From UBA2336 sp036787955 (lineage in GTDB: Bacteria; Bacteroidota; Bacteroidia; Cytophagales; Cyclobacteriaceae), in the NCBI GenBank assembly GCA_036787955.1, contig DAIQOI010000005.1:121813-185812 (forward strand): DNA of 64,000 nucleotides. The letters are read 5' to 3'. Below, piece after piece: positions 1 through 9,035 of the stretch. The notes under the pieces were generated by a model. That model made no database searches. It was not told the DNA's origin and saw only the letters and a list, made by a program, of their open reading frames with translations. Each line of letters opens with the position of its first letter. Within the stretch, counting starts at the first letter, position 1. A program made the position numbers and the translations under genes.

Positions 1-394
1 CTTCCGAGGCTTCCACCACCAGCCGCGTGCCCAATTCGCGATCAGCCAGGCGTGTCTTCATCTCCATCTGCGACACAGCGGCAATGGCAGCGAGCGCCTC
101 ACCGCGAAAACCCATCGTGTGCAAGGCAAACAAGTCTTCAGCCTTGCGGATTTTAGATGTAGCGTGCCGTTCCAGGCTCATCCGGGCATCGGTTTCGCTC
201 ATGCCACTGCCATTATCAATTACCTGTATCAGCGTTTTTCCTCCGTCCTTTACAATCAGCGTAATGGCTGTTGCACCGGCATCCAGCGAGTTTTCCATCA
301 GTTCCTTTACAGCCGAGGACGGACGCTGCACCACCTCTCCGGCAGCAATCTGGTTGGCAATGGCCTCAGGCAGCAATTGAATAATATCGGCCAT
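1..394 (-). CDS. mutL: DNA mismatch repair protein MutL, N-terminal part (cut by window edge)
   Basis: This is the ATPase end of MutL, the dimeric matchmaker that links MutS mismatch recognition to strand incision. Only the first 131 residues lie in the window. The GHKL ATPase signature is clear: VKELMENSLDAG (about 29-40) with the Mg-binding Glu/Asn pair, DNGSGM (60-65), TSKI (79-82) and GFRGEAL (95-101). The start is the ATG at 394, 2 nt after the stop of the small membrane protein gene upstream, so the two are probably cotranscribed. The presence or absence of the C-terminal endonuclease motif cannot be judged here. Identification is secure. Confidence 0.96.
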   Translation of the reverse strand, partial: MADIIQLLPEAIANQIAAGEVVQRPSSAVKELMENSLDAGATAITLIVKDGGKTLIQVIDNGSGMSETDARMSLERHATSKIRKAEDLFALHTMGFRGEALAAIAAVSQMEMKTRLADRELGTRLVVEASE

Positions 395-396
395 GA

Positions 397-765
397 TTAT
401 CCTTTCCTGAAGCGCATAAAGAAATAAAGCGGTACCAGCACCAGCAGCAGATACAACGCTGATGCGCCAAACTCAATATATGCCATTAATATCAGCACCA
501 GAAGCAGCAAAACAACCAGGCGCAACATGGCTGCCGATGTATCGGTCTGTGCCGGTGTACGCCTGCGTGAAGAACGAAACGAACCGGCTATGCGCTGTCG
601 GTATCCTCCATCGGATAAACCATTTTCTGTACGATCGGTTTCTATTTCTTTATGCAACCGTTCCTCGCGTTGTTTGCGTTCCTCCTCCTTGGGGTCGTAG
701 TAACGCGGTAGGAAGCTGAATTGCTTGTGCCGGGGGGTTTTAAAAAACAATGATGGAAATTTCAT
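397..765 (-). CDS. Small protein with C-terminal membrane hairpin, upstream of mutL
   Basis: I do not recognise a named family. The 122-residue product has a charged N-terminal two thirds, with an Arg/Lys/Glu-rich stretch around residues 25-45 (DPKEEERKQREERLHKE) that may be helical. Two hydrophobic segments follow at about 80-99 and 102-118, ending in the basic tail RFRKG. This suggests a cytoplasmic domain anchored by a C-terminal hairpin. The stop codon lies 2 nt before the mutL start, and the start lies 15 nt from the divergent gene at 781. The tight spacing to mutL supports a real gene but says little about function. Confidence 0.7.
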   Translation of the reverse strand: MKFPSLFFKTPRHKQFSFLPRYYDPKEEERKQREERLHKEIETDRTENGLSDGGYRQRIAGSFRSSRRRTPAQTDTSAAMLRLVVLLLLVLILMAYIEFGASALYLLLVLVPLYFFMRFRKG

Positions 766-780
766 AGAGCAGGATTACCG

Positions 781-3753
781 ATGCGTTGTATATTGGACGG
801 TACAAAAATGATGGGATTGAGCCTGAATTACAACCTGATCAACAAATCAGTCCGGATAAAAGTTGGCCTGATAACCGGGCTGATTTTGCATATTTTCACT
901 TCACTAAGTGCACAACCCGATAAAGCGCGCTGGGTTGACAGCGTGTTTTCAACCTTAACACTGGAACAGAAAATCGGGCAGCTTTTCTTTATTTCGGTGA
1001 ACCCCGGCGATGATGAAAACAAGCGCGAACGCGACCTGGAATGGATCCGAAACCATGGTGTGGGCGGAGTGATGCTGACCGGCGGGGGACCCGAAGGGGC
1101 GCGCAGATGGCTCAACCGCCTGCAGCAGGAAGCAGAAATTCCGCTGCTGGTTGGTGTAAATGCCGAAGAGGGCTTAGGCACCACACTGGACAGTGCAATG
1201 CTGTTTCCTCCCACGCTCTCACTGGGCAGTATTACCAACGATTCAGCATTATACTTTCTCGGCAATGAAGTAGCCCGGCAATGCCGTTTACTGGGCATTC
1301 ATTTCAATCTGGCACCCACCACGGCATCAGCCGATTTGTTTCAGGATGCTGATTTGTATTACCATTCCTGGGGTGATGATCCGGGTCGTTTTGCAGGTCT
1401 GGCAGCCTGGTATGCACGGGGCATGCGCAGCGGTGGGGTTTTGCCGGTCATCAAGTATTTTCCGCGCAATGGCGCAGGAACTACCGAGACCCGCATAGCC
1501 GGCATCAGTCCTGAATCGGCTGCCCATGTCGGCCCTTTATTCCGGCAACTACGAACAGTTTGCTCCGGAGTCATCATTGCCTATTCTCACAATCCGGATT
1601 TCATCAGCGGTAGTATCAGAGCCAGGACCACCGAGTCGGCCTACCCTTTGATTTTTTCTGCCGAATGGCTGAAACAACACACCGACTTCAGGGGATTGAC
1701 TTTTGCCTACCTCCCCGATTTGCGGGAGGCGCTTCAAAAATCACGTGCAGGCGATGCCGAATGGTATGCCTTGCTTACGGGGAATGACGTTTTGGTAGAA
1801 CCACAATCCTTGCCGGTAACACTCCGCAGAATTCGTAACCGCATCATAAGATCACCGCAACAACTGAAACGTTTGAATGAAAGTGTGCGCAAAATACTGG
1901 AAATGAAATTTGACGCAGGACTGGCCCATTACAAACCTGCTGCTCCCTTTCAGTTTGAAACGCTCAACGCTGTCGAAGCCAAAATTCTGAAAAGAAAACT
2001 CACCGAACAATCGCTCGTACTGCTTGCCGGCAACGATTTGATCCCTGTAAATCAACTGGATCAAAAAGCTATTGCAGTAATAAACATAGGCGAAAAGCAA
2101 CACACGCCATTTTCTGAAAGAATATCTGCTTACACCGGTGCCACCTCTTTCTCTTTGAAGCTTCCCGGTGATACAACGGGGCTGGCGGAGCAATTAGTTA
2201 AATACAATGTTATAATTGCCGCCTTATATCCGTATGCAAAGCCTGTACTGGATGTCCTGCCCGGCCTGCTTGAACGAAATCTCGGCAAGAACAAAATCAT
2301 CCTGTGCAATTTTACCACCCCGGAACTGCTTCCCTCGCCCGGAAAAGTGCATGCACTGATTCAGGCGTGGAACGACACTCAGGAAGCGCAGCGGGCAGCG
2401 GCAGGCGCTCTTTTTGGTGGTCTTTCCTGCTCAGGACGACTTCCGGTTCAGGCAGCCGGCTATGCAGCAGGCAGCGGATTAAACAGTGCCACTTTAGATG
2501 TACTGCAATTTGGCGAGCCGGAAGAAGCTGAAATGAGCCGTGAGGTGTTGCAGCAAATCGACCGCATTGCGCGGGAAGCCATCGATCAAAAAGCTACTCC
2601 GGGTTGCCAGGTAGTGGTTGCAAGAAAAGGCAAGGTGGTGTACCACCGCGCTTTTGGCTGGCTTACCTACGACAACACTGCACCGGTTAACGACCAAACG
2701 ATTTATGATCTGGCTTCCGTAACCAAAGTTGCAGCTACCCTGCAGGCGGTGATGTTTCTTTACGAAAAAGGGCTGATTGACTTAAACAAAAAGGTGTCGG
2801 CTTATCTGCCGGAAATGCAGATGACAAACAAAAAAGACATTATTCTCAAAGATGTGCTCACCCACCAGGCAGGACTGGTACCCTTTGAGCCCTGGTATCC
2901 GCTTACTATGAAAGACACCCTGTTACTGCCTCATTACTATAGCCGAGTAAAATCACCGCAATATCCGCTTCAGGTGGCACCGAATTTATATGCCGCCAGG
3001 CATATCCGTGATTCGGTATGGAAATGGACGCTACAGTCGCGCATGCTCAATAAGCCTGACCGCACCCCTTATCCGTTCCGGTACAGCGACCTGAGCTTCA
3101 TCATCCTGCACCGGCTTGCTGAAAAATTGCTCAACCAGCCGTTGGAAGATTTTCTGAAACAAAACCTGTATGACCCGCTGGGTGCAGCTTCGCTTGGATA
3201 CAACCCACTTACGTGGGCCGATCCGAACAATATTGCTCCCACTGAGTATGATAGGATTTTCCGCAAGCAATGGATTGCCGGCACCGTACATGATGAGCGT
3301 GCCGCCATGCTGGGAGGAGTTTCCGGTCATGCGGGTCTGTTTGGCAACGCCATTGATCTGGCCAAACTGGGGCAGATGTTGCTGCAAAAAGGAAGTTATG
3401 GTGGAGTTCGTTATTATAAACCGGAAACCATCGAACTGTTCAGCACCCGGCAATTTGAAACCAGCCGCAGGGGGCTGGGGTGGGATAAACCCATGCTGAG
3501 CGACTTTACCAGCCCTACGTCTTACTACGCCTCCTTCAGAACCTACGGGCATACCGGCTTCACCGGAACCTGCATCTGGATTGACCCGGAATTCGAATTG
3601 GTATATGTTTTTCTGTCAAACCGCACCTACCCCGATCGCAGCAATAAACTTATTAGTCTTAATATTCGTTCTCGCATACAAGACGTCATCTATCGGTCCA
3701 TTTTTGAATACTGTTCAGCCCCCAATCCATTACCATGGAACGCATTAAAATAG
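781..3753 (+). CDS. Exported GH3-like domain fused to a beta-lactamase-type serine hydrolase
   Basis: The 990-residue product has a hydrophobic signal segment ending near residue 45 (SLSAQ), then a glycoside hydrolase family 3 N-terminal-like barrel (about 50-380), a linking alpha/beta region (about 400-570), and a class C beta-lactamase/penicillin-binding-protein-like domain (about 590-975). The hydrolase domain is intact: SVTK (about 646-649, nucleophilic Ser and Lys), a YSD motif near 766 and HTG near 924. The GH3 part looks inactive: the NagZ-type KHFPGHGDT is KYFPRNGAG, the DQEGG region is NAEEG, and the [ST]-Asp nucleophile segment reads AYLPDL. A peptidoglycan- or cell-wall-directed peptidase/esterase role is inferred. 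In-frame ATGs at 808 and 811 are alternative starts. The 3' end overlaps bshA by 19 nt. Confidence 0.85.
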   Translation: MRCILDGTKMMGLSLNYNLINKSVRIKVGLITGLILHIFTSLSAQPDKARWVDSVFSTLTLEQKIGQLFFISVNPGDDENKRERDLEWIRNHGVGGVMLTGGGPEGARRWLNRLQQEAEIPLLVGVNAEEGLGTTLDSAMLFPPTLSLGSITNDSALYFLGNEVARQCRLLGIHFNLAPTTASADLFQDADLYYHSWGDDPGRFAGLAAWYARGMRSGGVLPVIKYFPRNGAGTTETRIAGISPESAAHVGPLFRQLRTVCSGVIIAYSHNPDFISGSIRARTTESAYPLIFSAEWLKQHTDFRGLTFAYLPDLREALQKSRAGDAEWYALLTGNDVLVEPQSLPVTLRRIRNRIIRSPQQLKRLNESVRKILEMKFDAGLAHYKPAAPFQFETLNAVEAKILKRKLTEQSLVLLAGNDLIPVNQLDQKAIAVINIGEKQHTPFSERISAYTGATSFSLKLPGDTTGLAEQLVKYNVIIAALYPYAKPVLDVLPGLLERNLGKNKIILCNFTTPELLPSPGKVHALIQAWNDTQEAQRAAAGALFGGLSCSGRLPVQAAGYAAGSGLNSATLDVLQFGEPEEAEMSREVLQQIDRIAREAIDQKATPGCQVVVARKGKVVYHRAFGWLTYDNTAPVNDQTIYDLASVTKVAATLQAVMFLYEKGLIDLNKKVSAYLPEMQMTNKKDIILKDVLTHQAGLVPFEPWYPLTMKDTLLLPHYYSRVKSPQYPLQVAPNLYAARHIRDSVWKWTLQSRMLNKPDRTPYPFRYSDLSFIILHRLAEKLLNQPLEDFLKQNLYDPLGAASLGYNPLTWADPNNIAPTEYDRIFRKQWIAGTVHDERAAMLGGVSGHAGLFGNAIDLAKLGQMLLQKGSYGGVRYYKPETIELFSTRQFETSRRGLGWDKPMLSDFTSPTSYYASFRTYGHTGFTGTCIWIDPEFELVYVFLSNRTYPDRSNKLISLNIRSRIQDVIYRSIFEYCSAPNPLPWNALK

Positions 3754-4889
3754 GTATCGTATGCTATCCCACCTTTGGCGGAAGTGGCGTGGTAGCCACC
3801 GAGCTGGGCAAAGCCCTGGCCAAGGAAGGACATCAGGTTCATTTTATTACATACTCCCAGCCCAGCCGGCTCGATTTTCTCAATGAAAATCTTTTTTACC
3901 ACGAAGTGGATTTCCGCACCTATCCGCTGTTTGAATACCCGCCTTATGAGTTGGCTCTCTCCAGTAAATTGGTTGATGTGGCGCTGAATGAAAAGCTCGA
4001 TCTGCTGCATGTACACTACGCCATACCCCATGCCTCAGCCGCTTACATGGCTCGGCAGATCCTCCTTACCCGTGGCATCTATCTTCCTGTAATAACCACA
4101 CTGCACGGAACAGATATTACACTGGTGGGCCGTGACCCGTCCTATGAACCTGTTGTTACCTTCAGCATCAACCAGTCGGATGGTGTAACGGCCGTGTCCG
4201 AAGATTTAAAGAGAGAAACACTTGCATATTTCAACATAGTCCGCCCCATTGAAGTAATTCCAAACTTTATTGACCTGGCACGCTTTAAGAAGCAGAAAAA
4301 GGAACATTTTAAAAAAGCCATCTGTCCCAACGGTGAAGTCCTGATCGTCCATACTTCCAACTTCCGCAAAGTAAAACGCATTGATGACGTTATCCGGGTA
4401 TTCAACAACATCCGCAAGGTAACACCGGCCAAGTTGCTGCTGATTGGTGACGGTCCCGAACGCGTAACGGCCGAAACCCTGTGCAGGGAGCTGGGTATCT
4501 GCGAAGATGCGCGTTTCCTCGGCAAACTCGAGGCCGTGGAAGAAGTGCTTTCCGTGGCCGACCTGTTTTTAATGCCTTCCGAGAAAGAAAGCTTCGGACT
4601 GGCCGCACTCGAAGCCATGGCCTGCGAAGTACCCGTTATTTCGTCAACAGCCGGTGGACTTCCAGAGTTGATGATAGATGGTGTTACCGGCTTCATGTGC
4701 CCGGTAGGGGATGTGGAATGTATGACGCAAAAAGCCCTTTTTGTGCTGGATCAAGCCAATCTGCCGAGCTTCAAAGAAAATGCGCTGAACCGCGCACGCG
4801 AATTTGACATCAGCAGGATATTGCCCCGCTACGAAGCTTTCTATGGAAGCATCATTGAAAAATCAAAAACTGCCACTGCAGCATCCTAG
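3735..4889 (+). CDS. bshA: N-acetyl-alpha-D-glucosaminyl L-malate synthase BshA (bacillithiol)
   Basis: BshA transfers GlcNAc from UDP-GlcNAc to L-malate, the first step of bacillithiol synthesis in the cytosol. The 384-residue GT-B glycosyltransferase begins with the typical BshA start KIGIVCYPTFGGSGVVATEL. It carries YSQPSRLD near residue 40, LHGTDITLVG in the malate-side domain, and the GT4 donor motif EKESFGLAALEAMACEVPV near 280. The length fits the family. The start ATG at 3735 lies inside the 3' end of the serine hydrolase gene, which implies translational coupling, although no shared function is evident. bshB and bshC are not in the window. Confidence 0.95.
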   Translation: MERIKIGIVCYPTFGGSGVVATELGKALAKEGHQVHFITYSQPSRLDFLNENLFYHEVDFRTYPLFEYPPYELALSSKLVDVALNEKLDLLHVHYAIPHASAAYMARQILLTRGIYLPVITTLHGTDITLVGRDPSYEPVVTFSINQSDGVTAVSEDLKRETLAYFNIVRPIEVIPNFIDLARFKKQKKEHFKKAICPNGEVLIVHTSNFRKVKRIDDVIRVFNNIRKVTPAKLLLIGDGPERVTAETLCRELGICEDARFLGKLEAVEEVLSVADLFLMPSEKESFGLAALEAMACEVPVISSTAGGLPELMIDGVTGFMCPVGDVECMTQKALFVLDQANLPSFKENALNRAREFDISRILPRYEAFYGSIIEKSKTATAAS

Positions 4890-4950
4890 CCACCTGCCCT
4901 GCATGAGGAATGAGGTACCCTTGTGTATTTACTGAAAAAACGAAACTTTA

Positions 4951-4958
4951 TAATTTTG
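4951..4958 (+). promoter_or_regulatory. Candidate -7 element (TAATTTTG) for the hydroxylase gene
   Basis: The sequence TAATTTTG matches the Bacteroidota -7 consensus TAnnTTTG exactly and lies 21 nt before the ATG at 4980. No TTG sits at the usual 19-21 nt upstream distance, so support is partial. A promoter here would exclude the longer reading frame that opens at a GTG at 4923. Confidence 0.45.
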
Positions 4959-4979
4959 CAAACCGTTAAGTGCAGTTGT

Positions 4980-5603
4980 ATGGCAGAGATTAAACCGCAG
5001 AATAAAGGAACCCGGCAGTTGTTTAAAAATCCCGTACTGGAACGCCTTTCCCGCACCCATATCGCAGTGCCTCTGATAATATTCTTCGGTTACGCAGCCG
5101 GACTGCTGTACTGGAGCGTTACACACACCAGCCTCTCTGCGTGGGTAACGGTTGCCCTTTTTTTTACAGGTTGGCTTGCTTTTACCTGGGTCGAGTATCA
5201 GGTACATCGCCACGTATTCCACATGGCTACCTATACAAAATGGCGTGAAAAACTGCAGTACACCATGCATGGTGTGCACCATGAGTTCCCCAAAGACAAA
5301 GACCGGCTGGCGATGCCTCCGCTCTTAAGCGTAACGATTGCTACCATTTTGTTGCTTCTGCTTCGCCTTGTCCTGGGCGATTTTGTGTTCGCCTTCCTGC
5401 CGGGCTTTCTGGTAGGATACGCCTCCTACCTGGGTGTGCACTACATGGTGCATGTATATCAGCCGCCCAAAAACTTCCTGAAGGCTTTGTGGATCAATCA
5501 TGGCATTCACCATTACAAAAACGGTGAGATCGTTTTTGGGGTGTCCTCTCCGCTGTGGGACTACATCTACGGAACCATGAAAGAAAGCACCGGTCGCAGT
5601 TAA
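4980..5603 (+). CDS. Membrane fatty-acid hydroxylase family protein (sterol desaturase superfamily)
   Basis: This is a di-iron integral-membrane hydroxylase of about 207 residues with two to four membrane segments. The eight-histidine pattern is complete: HRHVFH, HGVHHEFPKDKDR, HYMVH and NHGIHH. The HGxHHxxPxDxxR form is characteristic of fatty acid 2-hydroxylases, which act on sphingolipid acyl chains. Many Bacteroidota make sphingolipids, so alpha-hydroxylation of ceramide-type lipids is a reasonable inference but not proven. The start is placed at the ATG at 4980, just after the -7-like box. The 3' end converges on the next gene, and the two stop codons overlap (5600-5603). Confidence 0.82.
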   Translation: MAEIKPQNKGTRQLFKNPVLERLSRTHIAVPLIIFFGYAAGLLYWSVTHTSLSAWVTVALFFTGWLAFTWVEYQVHRHVFHMATYTKWREKLQYTMHGVHHEFPKDKDRLAMPPLLSVTIATILLLLLRLVLGDFVFAFLPGFLVGYASYLGVHYMVHVYQPPKNFLKALWINHGIHHYKNGEIVFGVSSPLWDYIYGTMKESTGRS

Positions 5604-6433
5604 TCGTGCTTAGCTATTTTTTCCAATAAAAGAAGGCGATAGCTTTTGTACTTCTTAAAATTTTCCGGGCTGCGCTGTCCGGTAAAATGTTTTATCCTGT
5701 TTTTTTCAATCTTCTTCCGGAATTTCCAGCGCAGGAACTTGTACAGCAGCGGATAGCGCGACATCAGAAATTCATCAAGTAACAGCAGGGAAGGATAAAC
5801 AACCTTCATGGTGAGCTGGTTAACCAACTCCATGGTTGGAGCCGTTGCATCAGTGATATCATTGTCAACCCTTATTTGATAAGGCTGTTTGCTAAGCAGT
5901 TCACAGAAATCTTTCAGGCGGTGCCCTCCGCCCAGCGGACTTTTACCGGGAGTTTCCGTTTGGAAAAAATCGGCAAGCAAAATAAACTCACCCGGATTTA
6001 ATAACTCATTACACTGCTGAAAAGTCTTCTCCATGGGAATGTACTGATAGCTCTCGCAGAATAAGACGAGGTCAAACTTTTGTTGAATCTTCAGATCTTC
6101 AAAACAAACGGCATGAACCTCAGACTTACCAGCCAGCCGGTCGGCAGCCATTTCGGTAAGTTTGCCGGGAGGTGAAACACAGGTAACCTGATATCCTTTT
6201 TCTATTAGTTCTTCAGCTACTTTTCCGGTTCCGCAGCCCACATCCAGGATGCTGACAACATGAGGCGGAATATGTTTAAGCAAATACGCTACAAAAGCCG
6301 ACTGGGCCTGTTTAAAGTTAGGTGCTTTAACCTCCAGTCCGGGTGTCCAATATCCATAGTGAAGATAATCTGAATCAAAGAAAAATTTGAATAGATTAAC
6401 CTGAATTTCAAGTCCAAGTTTTTTAGAATCCAT
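5600..6433 (-). CDS. Class I SAM-dependent methyltransferase
   Basis: The 277-residue protein has a Rossmann methyltransferase fold. Motif I reads LDVGCGTGKVAEELIEKG (about residues 63-80), followed by a VTCVSPPGKLTEMA segment at the acidic-loop position and FDLVLFCESYQYIP (motif IV). The C-terminal third is basic and rich in aromatic residues (about 225-265), which may favour a membrane or lipid substrate. The substrate cannot be told from sequence. The gene is divergent from the amine oxidase gene, with 40 nt between starts, and tail-to-tail with the fatty-acid hydroxylase, so a lipid-modifying role is possible. Confidence 0.75.
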   Translation of the reverse strand: MDSKKLGLEIQVNLFKFFFDSDYLHYGYWTPGLEVKAPNFKQAQSAFVAYLLKHIPPHVVSILDVGCGTGKVAEELIEKGYQVTCVSPPGKLTEMAADRLAGKSEVHAVCFEDLKIQQKFDLVLFCESYQYIPMEKTFQQCNELLNPGEFILLADFFQTETPGKSPLGGGHRLKDFCELLSKQPYQIRVDNDITDATAPTMELVNQLTMKVVYPSLLLLDEFLMSRYPLLYKFLRWKFRKKIEKNRIKHFTGQRSPENFKKYKSYRLLLLEKIAKHD

Positions 6434-6473
6434 TCGGTAAAGAAACTAAATTTAGGCAAGATTTATTTAACCC

Positions 6474-7811
6474 ATGTTCATCATCATTGGCGCAGGCTTC
6501 TCAGGTCTTGCAGCTGCGCGCATCTTGCACAAAGCCGGTAAAGACTTCCTGGTCATGGAAGCGCGCAACCGCCCGGGCGGGCGGGTGCATACCCTGCGTT
6601 ATGCTGACGACCGCTATCTGGATCTGGGTGGTCAATGGATAGGCCCCGGACAGCACCGCATGTACGAGCTGGCCACCGAATATAAACTGGAGTGGTTCGA
6701 TACTTACAACTCCGGCAAGAATATCATTGATCTGAAAAGAAAGATCCGGACCTATACCGGCCTTATTCCCGGCATAGGTTTGCCTTCGCTGCTCAACATC
6801 CGGTATGTAATTTCACAACTGGATCGCTACGCTGCCGGAATTCAAACGCGTACACCCTGGCAACATAATCGGGCCGCTTTTTACGACAGCATATCGCTGG
6901 ATTGCTTTGTCCGTAAAAACTGTCTCACCCGAAACGCATATCAGGTGCTGCGCACCGGCCTGGAAACGGTTTTTGCCTGCAACCTGAATGAGATATCGCT
7001 GCTGCATGCACTTTTCTACATCAAATCAGGAAATAACCTGAATACCCTGCTTAGCATTGAAAAGGGTGCACAACAACACCGCATAAAGGGCGGCATGCAG
7101 CTGCTGGCCGAACACATGGCCCAACCTTTCCGCGAACGAATCCGCTATAACCATGCTGTAAAAAAAATTATTCAGAATGAACATGAAGTTGTCGTATCAG
7201 GCGAAGGCTTTTCGTACCGGGCCAATCGTATCATCATTGCTATTCCACCAGTGCTTATCCGGGACATACGTTTTGAACCAGCCTTACCGTTTCAGAAACA
7301 ACAACTGCTACAAAAGTTATCTATGGGCACGGTAGGCAAGGTATTCGGTGTGTATCCTTCACCTTTCTGGAGGAAAGCCGGCTTCAGTGGTCAGGTGGTA
7401 ACCGATAACAACCAACCGTTTCAGGTATTTTTCGATTCCTCTCCTGCCGATGCCGGTTATGGGGTATTGCTGGCTTTCTGTATTGCTGACCGGGCACGAC
7501 ATTTTTTTTCGCTTCAGGAAGCCCAGCGAAAAAACCTTGCCCTTCAAAACTTTGCCCGCTACTTCGGCCGTCAGGCCCTTCAGCCTGATCACTATACCGA
7601 TCATTGCTGGGCCGATGAACCATGGAGCGGAGGATGTTACGCGGCACTCTACCCCACCGGAGCATGGACTTCCTTTCAGGACGAGCTTTCCAAACCTTTT
7701 CAAAACATTCATTGGGCCGGAACCGAAACGGCCACAGAATGGTATGGCTATATTGAGGGCGCTGTACGCGCAGGCGAACGTGCCGCTGGAGAAATACTTT
7801 CAAAAGCATGA
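6474..7811 (+). CDS. Flavin-containing amine oxidase family protein
   Basis: This 445-residue FAD enzyme belongs to the monoamine oxidase family. The N-terminal dinucleotide-binding motif GAGFSGLAAARIL (about 5-17) leads to the adenine-binding Glu in MEARNRPGGRVHT. GGQWIGPGQHRMYEL follows around residue 55, and the FAD-closing C-terminal motif is HWAGTETATEWYGYIEGA. No signal peptide precedes the Rossmann motif, so it should be cytosolic. It would oxidise a primary or secondary amine or amino acid to an imine with release of peroxide. Its stop overlaps the start of the nitrilase-family gene as ATGA, implying coupled translation and possibly consecutive reactions. Confidence 0.88.
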   Translation: MFIIIGAGFSGLAAARILHKAGKDFLVMEARNRPGGRVHTLRYADDRYLDLGGQWIGPGQHRMYELATEYKLEWFDTYNSGKNIIDLKRKIRTYTGLIPGIGLPSLLNIRYVISQLDRYAAGIQTRTPWQHNRAAFYDSISLDCFVRKNCLTRNAYQVLRTGLETVFACNLNEISLLHALFYIKSGNNLNTLLSIEKGAQQHRIKGGMQLLAEHMAQPFRERIRYNHAVKKIIQNEHEVVVSGEGFSYRANRIIIAIPPVLIRDIRFEPALPFQKQQLLQKLSMGTVGKVFGVYPSPFWRKAGFSGQVVTDNNQPFQVFFDSSPADAGYGVLLAFCIADRARHFFSLQEAQRKNLALQNFARYFGRQALQPDHYTDHCWADEPWSGGCYAALYPTGAWTSFQDELSKPFQNIHWAGTETATEWYGYIEGAVRAGERAAGEILSKA

Positions 7812-8941
7812 AACTGAAACACTATCTCATACTTGCATCCGGATCGGCTGTTATTACCTGGTTTATGTGGTCGCATGCCGGACGGCACTATACACCACCC
7901 CGGCCCGAAACAGCCCTGGACGTAATTGAAACAGTTGAACTCGATACCCCATGTTCCCGAAACGTAGTGGCTATTCAACCACACATGAAACCCGAAGATT
8001 ACAGAAGCGAGGACCACTTCTATGAAAAACTGAATGCCTATTTCAGTGTAGCATTAAATGCCGGTCTCTTCAGGAAAAATACTACCGTATTACTTCCTGA
8101 GTACCTGGGAGTATGGCTGGTAATTGCCGGAGAAAAACGTCTGGTGTCTGAAACCAGCGACCTGAATACGGGCATGACCGTCATGGCACTCACCAACTTC
8201 TTTTCCTTCCTTCGTCACTGGTTTCTGTTCAACCCGGAAAACCAGAACGAAGCCGTGCTGTTCAGAATGAAAGCATCGCAAATGGCGCACATCTACTCAT
8301 CTGTCTTTCGCAAACTGGCAAAAAAATACCGCATAACGATTGTGGCCGGTTCCATCATTCTTCCCGATCCGGCAGTGTTCCGGAACGAAATCACCCTACA
8401 TCTTACCGGTGAATTACTCAACTGTGCTTTCATATTTTATCCGGACGGAAGCATTGACCCGCGCATTGTAAAGAAGTCTTTTCCGGTGGCCGATGAACAG
8501 AAATTTATGGCCGCCTGCCCCGTAAGCGATTTACCGGTTTTCGACCTTGGAATTGGTAAAACGGTGGTTATGATTTGTGCCGATTCGTGGTATCCGGAAA
8601 CCTATGCCGAGGCTGAACGAAAAAACGCGCAGATTATACTGGTACCTTCCTATGCCCAGGGCAATGGAAAAATGCAACAACCCTGGGAAGGCTATGATGG
8701 GTACCACCCACCTGACGATGTCGATCGAAACCATGTCCTGTCGATTTCAGAATCCGAAGCCTGGAAAAAGTATGCACTACCCGGCCGCTTCCCGAAAAAT
8801 GCTGTGCTCGGCGTAAATGTGTTTCTGCGCGGTGATTTTTGGAATTTGGGCAGTGACGGAAGAACACTGATTGTATATAAAGAAAATCTTATCGAGGTTC
8901 AGCAATCGGAACGCGCCGGAATCTGGAATATATGTTTTTAA
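7808..8941 (+). CDS. Membrane-anchored carbon-nitrogen hydrolase (nitrilase superfamily)
   Basis: The 377-residue protein starts with an uncleaved-looking membrane segment (HYLILASGSAVITWFMWSH) followed by a nitrilase-fold domain. The Glu-Lys-Cys triad is visible: E98 in LLPEYLG, K222 or K223 in IVKKSFP, and C257 in VVMICADSWYPET. Members hydrolyse nitriles or amides, or transfer acyl groups. The domain is longer than a minimal nitrilase because of an insert at about 105-160. The 4-nt overlap with the amine oxidase gene suggests the two act on one metabolite. The anchor places the active site outside the cytoplasm unless the N-terminus is inverted, which complicates that idea. Confidence 0.82.
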   Translation: MKLKHYLILASGSAVITWFMWSHAGRHYTPPRPETALDVIETVELDTPCSRNVVAIQPHMKPEDYRSEDHFYEKLNAYFSVALNAGLFRKNTTVLLPEYLGVWLVIAGEKRLVSETSDLNTGMTVMALTNFFSFLRHWFLFNPENQNEAVLFRMKASQMAHIYSSVFRKLAKKYRITIVAGSIILPDPAVFRNEITLHLTGELLNCAFIFYPDGSIDPRIVKKSFPVADEQKFMAACPVSDLPVFDLGIGKTVVMICADSWYPETYAEAERKNAQIILVPSYAQGNGKMQQPWEGYDGYHPPDDVDRNHVLSISESEAWKKYALPGRFPKNAVLGVNVFLRGDFWNLGSDGRTLIVYKENLIEVQQSERAGIWNICF

Positions 8942-9035
8942 CCCGATGCCACGGTATGCTGCCGGAACTAACCTTGAATAAGATTGCTATGCATGAACAT
9001 AACATCTGTATTTGGGGTTATATTGCTGTTCTGCC

